From Chromera velia (Eukaryota; Sar; Chromeraceae), in NCBI GenBank assembly GCA_018398765.1, contig JAHBMJ010004037.1, positions 1-62,439 of the forward strand: a DNA stretch of 62,439 nt, read 5' to 3'. The stretch's first letter is position 1. Each line of letters opens with the position of its first letter. Shown in pieces: positions 30,831 to 43,552 of the stretch. The position numbers and the translations under genes are program-made. The notes under the pieces were generated by a model. That model worked only from the letters and a program-made list of their open reading frames with translations. It searched no databases and was not told where the DNA came from.

Positions 30831-33615
30831 GGCACACGCAAACGCAAACGCAAACGCAAACATACACACACGCGCGCGCAAGTACGCCTGCGAATCACTA
30901 GGCACGCATAAAGACACGAAGAGAGGCACGCAGAAAGTAACGAAGCACCAGAGGAGGCAGGTGTCCTCCTTCCTTCGATCCTGCAAGCAAACCTACGACT
31001 CCCTCCAAGTGATCGAGGCACGCACATATGAGGCTGTTTGTGTGTATGATCTAACCTTCCCAAGTTGAACATGCTGTTCCTTCCGAACCATATAACAGGT
31101 CGCTACACTTTCCCCACGGAGTCGAACTACACGTGGCCGAAGTCGACGGACCCTGATCAGCAGGCGCCTCGGCGTCTGGTCACAGTAAGCAAAGATGACC
31201 CGGATGCACTCGTAAAGGGTCAGTCAGTCACTTGCTTGCTTACTTTGGATGAATGGAGGAATGGGTTTTTCTTTGCCGGTAGATTCTGTCTCTCTGTCCA
31301 ACCACGTGCTTTCCCAGCCCTCCTGCTTTCTTTTGGCATGGATTTTTTCTCCTGCAAATAACCCGCCTTTCCTTCCTTCTGCTTTTAATTCCATTCTGTG
31401 CCTTCAGGTACCTACGGATAAAAAAAAAAATCCATTTTATGCCTTCCTTCAGGTACCTACGGCATCTCCGTTGTGCCTTCCGCGTTCAACGGGCAAGAAG
31501 AGGGTCCCGTTCGTTCTGTCTCCTACCTTCTCCACGTAACTGCTAGGGCTATGAGAATGGTCATGGAGGGAGCTCCGGCGGATGACTCTGTGAAGGCAAA
31601 CACTTTCAGGAGATACCGGTCGGTTGATTGGTTAGACGGTCGCGGGGTACGGACAAAAGGAATGCGGTTGTTGCCTGCCCGACGTTCGTTCAGTCTTGGG
31701 GTCCACGTGTATGCTTGCATACATGCAGGCAGGGAGGGACATTCACGATCGATCGACGCCGCTGTTCACCGCCCTGGATTTCTTCACACGTGGTTCTTGT
31801 AATGCTTCTTGTCTTCTGGGCTTGTCTGTTGCTCTGTACGCGTCTTGCATTCTGCATGTCTGTACTGTCGCTTCAGGTTCGCGACACCGCAGTGGAATCA
31901 GACGGTTGTATTTTCTCTAACAGTCAGATCTGGAGATGCGGATTTGTTCGTGGGCTTCGATCCTTCGGTCGGTCGGTCGGTCGGTCGGTTGGTGGATCAG
32001 GAGGAAGAGCGGGGGGGGGGAGAAGATACAGGGATCGAGTGTTTTTTTTTTTTCTCCATGCACGGACTTTGACGAATTGGTAGCCTGATTTGGCTGTTCT
32101 ATTGATAGCCTGATTTGGCTGTTCTACTTCCTTCTGTGTCTGTTTGAGACAGAAGTTGGTCTGGGCGACAACCATTGCCCCCGTATGTGTGCGTGCGTGT
32201 GTCGTTTTTCCTTCCGTTCACCCACTGTCTGCATGCCCTCCTCTGCATGTCCTGCAGTTGACGAACAAAAAAGGATTTGAGTTCTCCTCAACCCTCTATG
32301 GAAGTGATGTGGTCTTTTTGGCCGCAAGCGATGCTACCAGACGGTACGTATGTGTGAATTGAAGAAAAAATGATTCTCCGATCCTTAAAGAAAAAATGAG
32401 TGTTCTATCAGTTCGCATCTCCTTTTTGACTGAATCAAAGGAATCTGAAAGTGACACAGCAACAGAACCCCGTTCGGCAAGGGGGGGGGTATAAAAAAAG
32501 AACACAAAATGCTATTAGTGAATGGGCCCTGTCGTGCATTTTTCCTCGTTTCTTTGCGAAGAAGCTGGACAGACAGGAAGCTCGGCTGTTCGGAGCATCA
32601 TTGACCAACTTTCACTAGGCAGCCCATCCTTTCCAAGGAACTGGTGTGCTTCCGTTTTTTTACTTCTGTGAAGATCGATTTGTGAAAGGATGAAATCTCT
32701 GCAAAAACGGTCGATCGACACTTGGCTGTTGCTTTTCTGCAGAGCGCACTGCAACGAAACGACGGTGGATGAAAATTTTGAGTGCGAGTTCTTCGTTGCT
32801 GTCTGGGGGTTCAAGCCTTCATCCTTCTCCTTGAGTGTTGAAACTAGGGGCGGGGGTGCAGTTGGGCTCCAGTTGGGGGTTCCTCGAGAGAATGAGATGC
32901 TGCAGAAGCAAACGAGCTCCTTCTACAAACTCGAGGTAGATACTCGGATGCATGGAAGGAAAATGGAATGAGCCTTCGATTTATCTCTAATGGCAGAGAG
33001 AGGGAGAGAGAGAGAGAGAGTTTCTAGCATGGTTGTCGGAGCTTGTAAGTGCGTCTTTGTGCGCCTCTCTCTCTCTCTGTCTATCCCTTGCTTGTTGGTG
33101 CGTGCACCAGTTGTTTAAGTGGGTCACCAATCGTCGATGGTTTTTATGCATTGTTGTGGGAATGCACAATAGAATACTATTAAATGGAAAAGCTTCAGAC
33201 CGAATTGAAGCTTGACGCACCAATTTGCCTGGCTCTGCAGATTGACCCCACGAAGGAAGTCGAGGTGAACTTGAAAACAATAGCCGGAGATCCGGACTTG
33301 TACGTGACTCTCGTGTCCGGAAAAAGAATTCAAGAAGGAGGGTCAGTCGGGAAGTTGAATAGATGTACGGCGGTCATTCTCTTTCTCGCAATGCTGCTTC
33401 TCCCTCTCGTCTGCTTCGTTCGTTTTTTCCTTCTTTTCTCCCTTCCTTTCATATTTACTTACTTCCTTACGCTTGGACTTCTGTGCTGTCCTTCCCGTCT
33501 CCCCTCTTCTCTTCTTTGTTTTCCTTCCTTGCTTCCCCTTTCACTCTCGGTTGATTCTTTTGTTTTTTGCTTCTCTCTCTGTCTGTTTCTCTCTCTGTCT
33601 GTTTCGCTCTCTGTC

Positions 33616-33655
<40 letters not shown>

Positions 33656-33668
33656 GCTCTCCCTCTCC

Positions 33669-33745
<77 letters not shown>

Positions 33746-34239
33746 GTCTCTTTGTTTCTCCCTTTTTCTACCTTGCCACCTTTTTCTCTCCTTTGGAGTC
33801 CGATCTCATGTTTCCGGCCGTAGGAACCATGAGTAGTATTTTCACCTCCGTACATCAGATCCTACTTCCCCCCCCCCTCTTTCCGGGAGGGAAAGACGGA
33901 AAAGCATTTTCTGTGTCTCCTCCTCTGTCAACAAAAAAAAAAACAAGATGACGCGAGTGAGTGCAGGGGGGCTATTGGAACAATTCACAACCAACTGTCC
34001 GAGGACGGCGGCACAGCAGTCCTGAAGTCTTTTCATGCCATAGGTCCGTCCGTCGTTGGGTGGGTGGCGTGTTTTCTTTGCTGTTTGTCCCCTCGTCTCA
34101 TCCATCTCTCTATTTCTCCTTGTCAGTGTGTGTCTTTCTGTGTCTTGATCCTTGACTGCGTGTCTGTTTCTAAGCTTGCTGTGCCAGGCATTCGAGCAGA
34201 AAAGGAGAACAGGGTGTGTGTGTGTGTGTGTCTGTGCGT

Positions 34240-34296
<57 letters not shown>

Positions 34297-35242
34297 CGAG
34301 CGTGTTCCTGTGCGTGTCCATGTCGGTGTCCGTGCGTGCGTGCGTGTATGTGTCAATTCGCGGGACTGTCAGTCTCTCCGAGGGAAAGTCTCTCTGACTC
34401 CCCCCCCGCCCTCTCGGTCTGCGTATGTGTTCATACCGGAAACAGGCGATGAGCACGTGACTGCTACAGTCGAATACCTTCGCGACAGGGCAGAAAAGGA
34501 GCAATGCGGCAGTGCGGGGCAGCCTGCGTGTTTTCTTTATGTGGAGGTCAGCGCTAGAAGAAGAGAAAAACAAACAACAAAAAACGAATGAAAAGATTTC
34601 AGAGAAAATAAAAAACAGCTTGATGCCCTCCCACGATGTCCGCCTCTTCTGTGTCTTCAGCATGGTCGTAAAAGCAAGGATTGTGCCCCTTTTTTTTCGG
34701 AACCGCCCTGGTTTTTGTGCACACGCGACAGTATTGTGCAAAAAGCTTCACGTCCCTCAGCGAGTGCTTCTGTATGCAAGCGCCTCGTCTCTTGCAAATT
34801 GCGTCATGTTTTTCTTTTCTCCTCCCTCCCTTTTCTCTCTTTTCTTTCTCTTGTGCAGGTGTTTGGCTTTACCGAGGATGATAACAGATTCACGCTCTCA
34901 GCATCCCAAGAAGGGGTCGGTGGGCCCATGATACTCACAGACGGAGCACCAGCTACTCTTACCATCGGACATGTAAGTCAGTCAGTCGAGCCAGCCATTG
35001 TTGTTCTGGTTCGTCCTGTCTGTCCCGTCCCGTCCCCCGTCCTGCATGATCTCTCTCTTCCCTCCCAGCACACACTGCATGCAGAGTGGGCAAGCAGACA
35101 TCTTACAGACAAACAGACAGAAGAACAAGCCCTAGGAGCAGTAGGGATGAGATTGGCTGCCGGAAGAGGCTGCTGCGACGGAGTCTCCGACCTGTCTGGC
35201 TGTTGCCTTTTTGCGGAAAGGCCAAGCGCTTCGTGCAGGGGA

Positions 35243-35295
<53 letters not shown>

Positions 35296-37330
35296 GGAGG
35301 GCCGATGAAACAAGAAGCAGAGAAGAAGAAAGCACGCAGGGGAGAAAGAAAGTGCAAATTAACTGATGGATGTACTGTTCCACCAAGGAATGCTCGGCCT
35401 CTGACTTAATTGCAAGAATTGACTGATCAGTATGCCTCGGAGGGAGTCCCCTCGTGTGTGAATCTCTCTGACAGAAAGCACAAGGAAGGTGTCAGTGATC
35501 GATAACTATATTGCAGGGGAAGAGCAAAGAGCTTTCTTTCGAAGTGGGCAACAGTGAGGATGTCGAGGGCGTCGAGGTAAAGGTGAGTCAGAGACACGTT
35601 TACCAGAAGAAGTAGATTGAATTGCTTTGACAGACTGAAAAAAGTCAAAACAGAGGGCACCATTCCATTCTCGCTCTGAAAGATTCTGCAACAGGAAAGA
35701 AAAGCGGAAGCCAGGATTAGAGGTGAAGGTGTAACATGCGAGGCGTGCAGCTTGTTTCATTACCTCATTTATCAATGTGTACGTTGGCATCTCCTTCTGC
35801 TCTCTCTCCTTAATTCTGCCTTTTCCCTCCTCGGTCATAAGCCTGCGCACCCTTCTTTCTGCACACGCCGTCTCTTTGCACACACGTTCCTGTATGCATG
35901 CATATAAAAAACTTTTCATGCAGGCATTTCGCGTCTCTGGGGGGACAGGGTGCGTTCCCTCGCTTATCGTTCGGACGGCTGGCAAGACAGAGACGGCCAC
36001 CTACCCCGACAACAGTCTCTTCGTCGAAACTCAGGAAGGGGGTCACGGGGTGTCAGTCAATCAGTCAGCTAGTTGTTCTTTCTCCACTTTCGATCTTTCT
36101 TCTGCGTGTTTCCGTCCATCCGTCCGTATTCGAATGCAACGTCGGTTCGCAAACAACAAAGATGAAAGCCTCAAGAGAAGTGAGAGGGACGACAAGCCAG
36201 GCAGGCAGGCACGCAGGCAGGCGGGTTGACATGAAAGAGAAAAAAGTGAACAGGAAAAGCTGAGCGAAAGTCACTTCAAAGTCTCGTCCGCTCAAGCTCA
36301 CAGCACTGCCAGAATAAATTAACAAATCATTTGACGTTTCCAAATAGACTCATCAATCGAACTTTAATATTCAATCTGCAGGCAAAGACTCGCGATCCGC
36401 GTGGAGAATGTCGAAAGTCAACAGAGCGAAGATTCGGTGGAGGCTTCAGAATGCCGGTGGGTCTGCATGTCGGGTCTCGAGAGGGTCACGGAGGGGATGA
36501 GGGAATTATGCTTTCTTTCTTTTTGCGCATGCAGTTGTTTCTCTTTCTGCTTCGGCCTTTATCCATCGCTTTTGTCTTGCTTTGCGGACCAATTTTAAGA
36601 GAACGTCAACGCAGAAGAACCTAGATAAAACGAATACTGCATTGACCTCCTCAGTCACTTCTCTTCTCTCTCGCTGGACCGCAGAGTTTCCGTCAGCGCT
36701 TCTGTTCGTGCGAAGTCCTCGGCAGAAATCGAGACAGGAGGCGAGGGCGAGGGAAGACAACCAGGTCTGCTGCTTCAATTTGGCCGACCGAGTAGCAGCA
36801 CAAAGAAAGGGTACTTGCAGGTTTTCATCTGTTGACCTGCGGCTGCTCTCTGTCGGCTGCCAATTGAAAAAGACAATCTCAAAGGAGACAAGGTGTTGGA
36901 AGGGAGAGAAGAGGATAAAAAGCAGTAATCACTTTGCTGGGTGCAGGGTGAATTATCAGCTACCAGTCGCAGAGGGGTCAACTCATCCACCACGGAAAGG
37001 GAAAAAAAAAAAAAGACTTCCGTGTCAATCTCTTTTCAAATCCTACCCTCCTCGGTTCTTTTCTTTCTTTTTTCCTTTTCATGCCGCCTTCTTGTTTCTC
37101 CATGATGAAGTTTACTCTACTCGTTCGCCTTTTTTTGTTTTCTTTTGGTCGACTTCGTTGCTTGCGGAGGAGCTGAGTTTGGCTGAAGGAAGATTGATGC
37201 TTTCTTTCTCTGTCTTGCCAATTAATTCACCCACCGATACTGCAGGCCAGTCGGCTGGGGAGGGGGGGGCCTCTGACTCGTTAATGCGACTTGACTTCGG
37301 AGTCCCGACTCGTGGAACGGTCTGTATGTA

Positions 37331-37365
<35 letters not shown>

Positions 37366-37366
37366 A

Positions 37367-37397
<31 letters not shown>

Positions 37398-37734
37398 GTG
37401 TATGTATGTCTGTATGTCTCTCTGTATGTATGTATGTCTGCCGGTCTGTATGTATGTATGTTTGTCTGTCTGTCTGTCTGTCTGTATGTATGTATGTATG
37501 TTTGTCTGTATGTATGTATGTACGTATGTATGTATGTCTACCGATCGATCTGCTCGCCTTCCTTTCCCGTTCCGGCGTGGGGATCGTCTGGGTCACAGCT
37601 GAGTTTTCTCTCTCACTCGATCGTCACTTCTCTCGTGTGCCCCAGCTTGCTTCTTGGCTTTCTGCAGCTTCTGTGCGTCGGCCTCCACGGAAAAGAGAAA
37701 GTAGAAAAATGCAGCTTTTGCGGTTCGTGTGTGG

Positions 37735-37768
<34 letters not shown>

Positions 37769-40700
37769 AAGTGTGTTGTGTGTGTGTGTGTGCAGCTGCA
37801 CTATAAAGAGGGAAAAGATGGGCAGCCAGTCCAACAATTCTTCTTTGCCTTTTCGGACACCTCGAAGCCCGCAACTATTACCGTTGAAGCCCTATCAGGT
37901 AGGCCATCAATCGGTTTTGGCAATCGATGACGGTTCTGCGAAATCATCTTGGCAGTCGAGAAGATTCCAGACGGTGTTTAAGCCAATGAGCTCATGGAAT
38001 GGCAGATGTATGTATGTATGTACGTATGTATGTATGTGGACGGGATCGGTTAGAGGGACTACATGTGTGCCTTCAGGGGCAGTGGGGGCCTTCATCACAA
38101 AGCCGTACGCCCCCAAGAATATTTTCATGGATAAAAATATTCTTGACCGCATGTGTGCCTTCAGGGGCAGTGGGGGCCTTCATCACAAAGCCGTACGGCC
38201 CCAAGAATATTTTCATGGATAAAAATATTCTTGACTGCATGTGTGCCTTCAGGGGCAGTGGAGGCCTTCATCTCCTCAGGCACAAAGCCATCCGCCCCCG
38301 GGCCGCACAAGAACGACGGTGAGTCGGTTGGTTTTTGTCTGGTTTTTCGTTTCGAAGGTTTTCGAACGAAATGTAAGTGAGTCTGTGGCGATGTATGTGC
38401 ACATGCGTCCGCCAGCCGCTCTGCACATACGGTTTTCATGGCACACACGCGGAATCAATGTGCATCAGTTGCATGCGCACGCAGAGAGAATTCGTGGGCT
38501 CTCCCCACACTTCCTCTCTCTCTCCCTCTCTCTGTATGTATGTCTGTCTCTCTCTCTGTGTAAGTGTGTATGTATGTCTATATGTATGTGTGTATGTATG
38601 TATGTATGTATGTGTGTATGTATGTATGTACGTATGTGTTGATTACGCGTGATCGAATGGGTCGCATGCGCTCTCAAGAGCGTATGTGTGTGTATGTACA
38701 CGTGTTTGCGTGTACCTGTCACGATGTGTGTGCGTGCCTGCTTGACCCAGTGAGCGTTTTTGTGTGTATCCGTATGTGTCTGTGTTTTTGTGTGTGCGTG
38801 CGTGCAGGGCAACTTCAGGCTGTGTCTGCGGGTGTCCCCTCAGTGCTGCGTCTGACTGTTGGAGGAGAGGAGGGGACAAGCACAAAGGTGTGCGAAAGCT
38901 TATCCGGTGCAGAGAAAGGAAATTGCCAGGTGAGTAGACAGCATCAGTCCTGCCACCCTAGTCAACGCCCAAAGAAGTATTTGAGTCTATGGATGGATCG
39001 CCCAGGGGTTCGTCTTTCTGTCTCGCCTGCATGTGTCCAATTGAACAAACGATTGTTTGCTTACGACGTCCCTAGCTCCCTTTTTTTCCTCCTTCAGGTC
39101 TATCTGGATCGTGTCGCATCGACACACGTCCACCCGCGATTCATAAATCCTTCCCCCCACTCCCGGACAGACAGACAAAGATCTGATTGGCCTTTCGCTA
39201 TCTCGATGACCTCCCTTGCCGCCGAATTCTCCTTCATCACTTCGAAAAAATAGCGGGCAGCTAGACGAATAGCGGGCAGCTAGACGAAGACTCCAAGAGC
39301 AAATGGGAATAGAGAATCTCTCGGTATGTCTATCTTTCGTCGACTGTTGTATCAGTTTCTTGAATCCCGTATGCGGTCTCTCTACTTCCCTTTTCGTCTG
39401 CAGGTTCGCATCTCGGTGTATAGAAAAGGGGAAGAATCCGGAAGTGGCGGACGTGCTCGTACAGAGTTCTCAATTGTTGTTTCCCCCCCTGGCGAGGAGG
39501 TCCCCCAAATTCTTCTCCTAGAGTCACCCAACCAGGTCTGTCTCTCTAAGTGCCTGCCTGCCTGCATCCTTTTTTTTTGTTTCTCAGTCTGTCTGTCCCT
39601 CTTTCTCTCTCTCTTTGTCTGTCTGTTTCAAAGGGGAAAAGAAAGAAAGAAAGAAAGAAAGAAAGAAGGAAAGAAAGAAAAGAAAGAAGCCATATTGATT
39701 GTCTGTCTCTTTGTCGGGGAAAAGGATGCGTATAAGAATTTGAAAAAGAATGTCATGCAGCCGGTCTCGCAAAAAAGAATAAAAATGGAGTCGTGCGTCT
39801 TTTTCTCAATGACGCAAGAGACAGAACGCGCAGAGAACAAGATAAAGTCGTGCTCTCTGTCTGGTCTGTCTGACTGTCCGACCACGAAAACTACAAACAA
39901 CTCTTTGCATATTCGTTGGTGTGCGCATGCCCGAACGTGCGTATGGTCTGTCCACGTGAACTGCTGTATGCATGAAGCAGGCAGTACTTTCAATCCCTGG
40001 AGTGGCAAATGACGACAATCTGTTTGTGAGCACAATTGTCGTTGCAGATATCTCGGGCATCGCTCGGATCGGGCAGACGGTTTGCGCTCTTCGCCCCGAA
40101 CCTTGCGAATGATCTCTTCGTCTCCATTGCTGCTGCCCCGGGCGAACAGGCGGGAGTGAACGACATTCAGGTCAGTCAGTGCATGCATTTTCTGTATGAA
40201 AAAAGAATTCTGTATGAAAGAAACAGAACAGGCGGGAGTGAACGACATTCAGGTCGGTCAGATTGCGCAAGCTTCTCTCCTCGTCTTTCTTGTTGAAAAA
40301 CTAAAAAAGAAAGCTCTAACAGGTCAATCACACTAAACCGCCTTTCGTCCCTTCCTTTCTCCCTTCCTTCCCTCCCTCCTTCCTTCCTTCTTTCCTTCCT
40401 TCCTTCCATCGTTCTTTCCTTCCTCCGTTCCTTCCTTGCCTCCTTCCTTTTCCCCTCCCTCCCCCCTTCTCTTCCTCCCTCCCTCCCCTCCTCCCCTTCT
40501 TGTCTCCGTTCTTTTCTTTCCTTCCCGGCCGGCCTTCCGCCTTCTCTTGTCTGACTGCCTGCCTGCCATCCTCCCTCTCTTTTTTCCTCTTTTTCTTTCT
40601 TCTTTCCCTCCCCCTTTTCTTTTCTTCAGCTTTCAGAAGTTGCCTCCTGCCCGTTGCCTTCTCTAGAAAAACTTCATGCCGCCTCGTTCTTCCTTTCTTT

Positions 40701-40973
40701 CTTTTTGCCTAAGTTCTTCAAGATGGAGCGTGTCCACAAGTTTTTCTTTTCAGTCACTGCAGCTACATGCTTTTCGTTGTATTGTTTCTATATGTGGCCG
40801 GTAACTGCTCGTCTGCATGCTGTGCTTGGACGGTCCCGGGGAAGTCAATCTTTGCATGAACGCATGCAGAACGTCTACTGGGGAGACCGGCACGTGAACA
40901 GCACAAATCACGAAGGGCAATGGGAGAAGGGAAGTCACAAGCCTGAAGACCCTGTAGAACTAACTATCGCGTT

Positions 40974-41009
<36 letters not shown>

Positions 41010-41671
41010 TCTCTATGCTGACTTCTCTCTATTTTTTGCTATCTTTCGTCTCTCGTAGGTAAGCACGCAGAGAATGCCCTCACACGCACGCACACAGACA
41101 CACCGTCCCTATCCCTGTCAGAGGGCAGAAACTCCTTAATTGTATAGATTTGTGTGTTAATTGCAAGCAACTCATACAAATACCACCCCTTCGTGCTTGT
41201 GTACAATTGTGCGTGCATATCATGTGCAGCTAGTTGTGTGGATGAAAGTCCGTGAATCAGAAGCAAGGGAATGGATTGAATACGCGAAAAGAAGAACAAA
41301 AATATAGACGAAACCGCGCAAGAAAGCTAGAAAGCAGAGAAAACAGTGAGAAGAAGATACTAACAGAGAGTGAATCAAACAAACAGAAATACAGGTGAAG
41401 GAAGACAGAGAGAAAGCAACAGCCGAACAGGGGCATCTAAACAAGACTCCTTTTTTTTGTGACGGTCTTCCTGAGAAATGGTCGAGGCAGGCGAAATCGA
41501 GAGCATCGATTTCTTTCTCGTCGTCCGTTTTGCAGCGCAAGAAAGACAAAAGAAAATGCGGTTCTCTTCATCTTCGTCGAGATGACCACTCCATCGGTCT
41601 GTCGGTTTGGGGCTTGCAATTCGGTAGTTGGATGATGCGTGTCCCTGCTTCTCTTAACTCCCACCTCTCTT

Positions 41672-41711
<40 letters not shown>

Positions 41712-43515
41712 TGTGTGTGGGTGCGTGTGTGGGTGGGTGGGTGGGTGCGTGTCTGCTCTCTGTACGTGCTTGCTCGTCTCTCTGCCTATCCGCCCGCCCC
41801 TACTCCTCCACCGCCGGGCGTTCAGTAGGAAAGTGAGGGTGGACTTTTTGGCTCGCTGCACATGAGGCATCACTCACAAGCACGCACACAAAAATCCGAT
41901 CCTATGTATGTCGTCGATGCAGCCCGACAAAGACCGAGCGTATGTTATTTCGGTCTCCTCCGCGGACAGCTGGGTAAGACTTGTAGACGGAGCGGCGCCC
42001 GTGGACATGACCATACCATCAGAGGGGACCAGGAACTTTTTCCTGGAGGTCACGTGAGTCTATCAGGCGAATGTTTTTTCGACCTCGCACATCTCTGTCT
42101 CTCTGTAGCCACATAATAAATCTTTGGCCAGATTGTTTGCATCCCTATCTGACTGTCTGTCTCGCCCTGCCCCTCCTTGTTTGTAGACGACATGCGTACC
42201 TATCTCCTTTCGTCTCTGTCTCCGCGTCCCCCTCGGTTGGTTCTTTCTCCCTCCCCCACCGCGGTTCTTTGGAAAACCTTTCCATGCAGCGCGTGTGTTT
42301 GTCTGTCCTCTTGCTGCTTGATTATCTTTGCGTCTTTGTCGTCATCCAAGTGGAGTAGCGGCTGTGTGCGCGTATGTGTGGATACGCGCTGAAAATGGTC
42401 ATTGAAGATACTTCTGCTTGATTTAAAAGCGGAGAGAGAGGCCGCCGCTGGAAAAAAAAAAGTAATCGTTTGACGGGTACCTGAAAAGACCTGCCTCCTG
42501 GAATAATGATATCGGTTGCGCCAGGAAGCCACCCTTGTCTGGCAGGCAGTCACACCATACACTGAGGAGGGCATGCAGGCCTGCCAGAGAGACCAATAGA
42601 ATTACCCGCACGCGCGGGATTGCCCGTGGCGACTTTTAGTGGTTGAGTGAGGTCTCAGAATGCCTTATGGAGGAAGCGACTTGCGCGGAGTCTTTCTCTG
42701 CTAGGATTTTTCTGTGAGGATGTGCATATGGGCTGCCCATTCGAGTCTTACAAAAACCCCACACACAGTGCACTGTCTGTCCGGGAAATTTTGCAGGGAA
42801 TCGTCACCACACGTTGTCTTTCAAGCCGAGATTCCTTTCGACCAGGATTCTTACGTGGCGAGTGACAGCGACGACGGGAAAAAAACGGCAGTCGGGATTG
42901 GTGCAGGAAATGTGTTTCTGTTCGTTTCCGGTTGTGGATATTTGAATCCGTCAGTGTGTGAACTTCTTCGTTCTTTCTTTCTTTGTGTTTTTCTTAGTTC
43001 CTTTGATTTCGTTCCATTTATTTCCTCCAAGTGTTTGTTTCTTGTCTCCGCTTCCTGTTGTTTTTCCCTGTCAACATTTTGTCTTCGCTCCGGCGTGTAG
43101 TCTGTCCGTTTGTAGAAAACTACGCTCTGTCGGTTCGTTGGTTCTTGGGTGACGGAAGAAAAATCGGCGATGCATTCATTCATTCATTTATTCACTCTGT
43201 GCGCATGCATGCATGCACGCATACGTACAGAGGCGGTGTCCAACCTGACTCCCCCGGATTTTGGATTTCGGCCCCCGATTCGGAGCGGAACGATGCCGTG
43301 GGATCCTTCAACACCCGGTTGGTTCGTTGGTTGGTCGGTCGGTTCGTTGGTTGGTTGGTTGATCGGTTTACTTACTTGCATGCAGACTCTCTCGCTCACT
43401 CGTCTTGTCTTGTCTTGGTGTGCATACATAAATACAAACATACAACCTTTTGCCCCCGGCCTGTTTCGTTTTCTCTCTGCTTTCTTCTTCGCTCTGTATG
43501 GCCCTTCCTTCCCTG

Positions 43516-43552
<37 letters not shown>

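Noticed and set aside
32075-32128. TAGCCTGATTTGGCTGTTCTA duplicated
   Set aside because: A simple short direct repeat in an intron, with no insert motif or splice site; not grouped with the exon-edge duplications.
39100-39255. Possible exon [19 protein letters not shown]
   Set aside because: An acceptor-like TTCAG is present, but no donor follows before the stop, and exons 38808-38929 and 39404-39535 already agree in phase.
39250-39290. ATAGCGGGCAGCTAGACGA duplicated
   Set aside because: A 21-bp tandem duplication without insert or nearby exon; ordinary slippage is enough to explain it.
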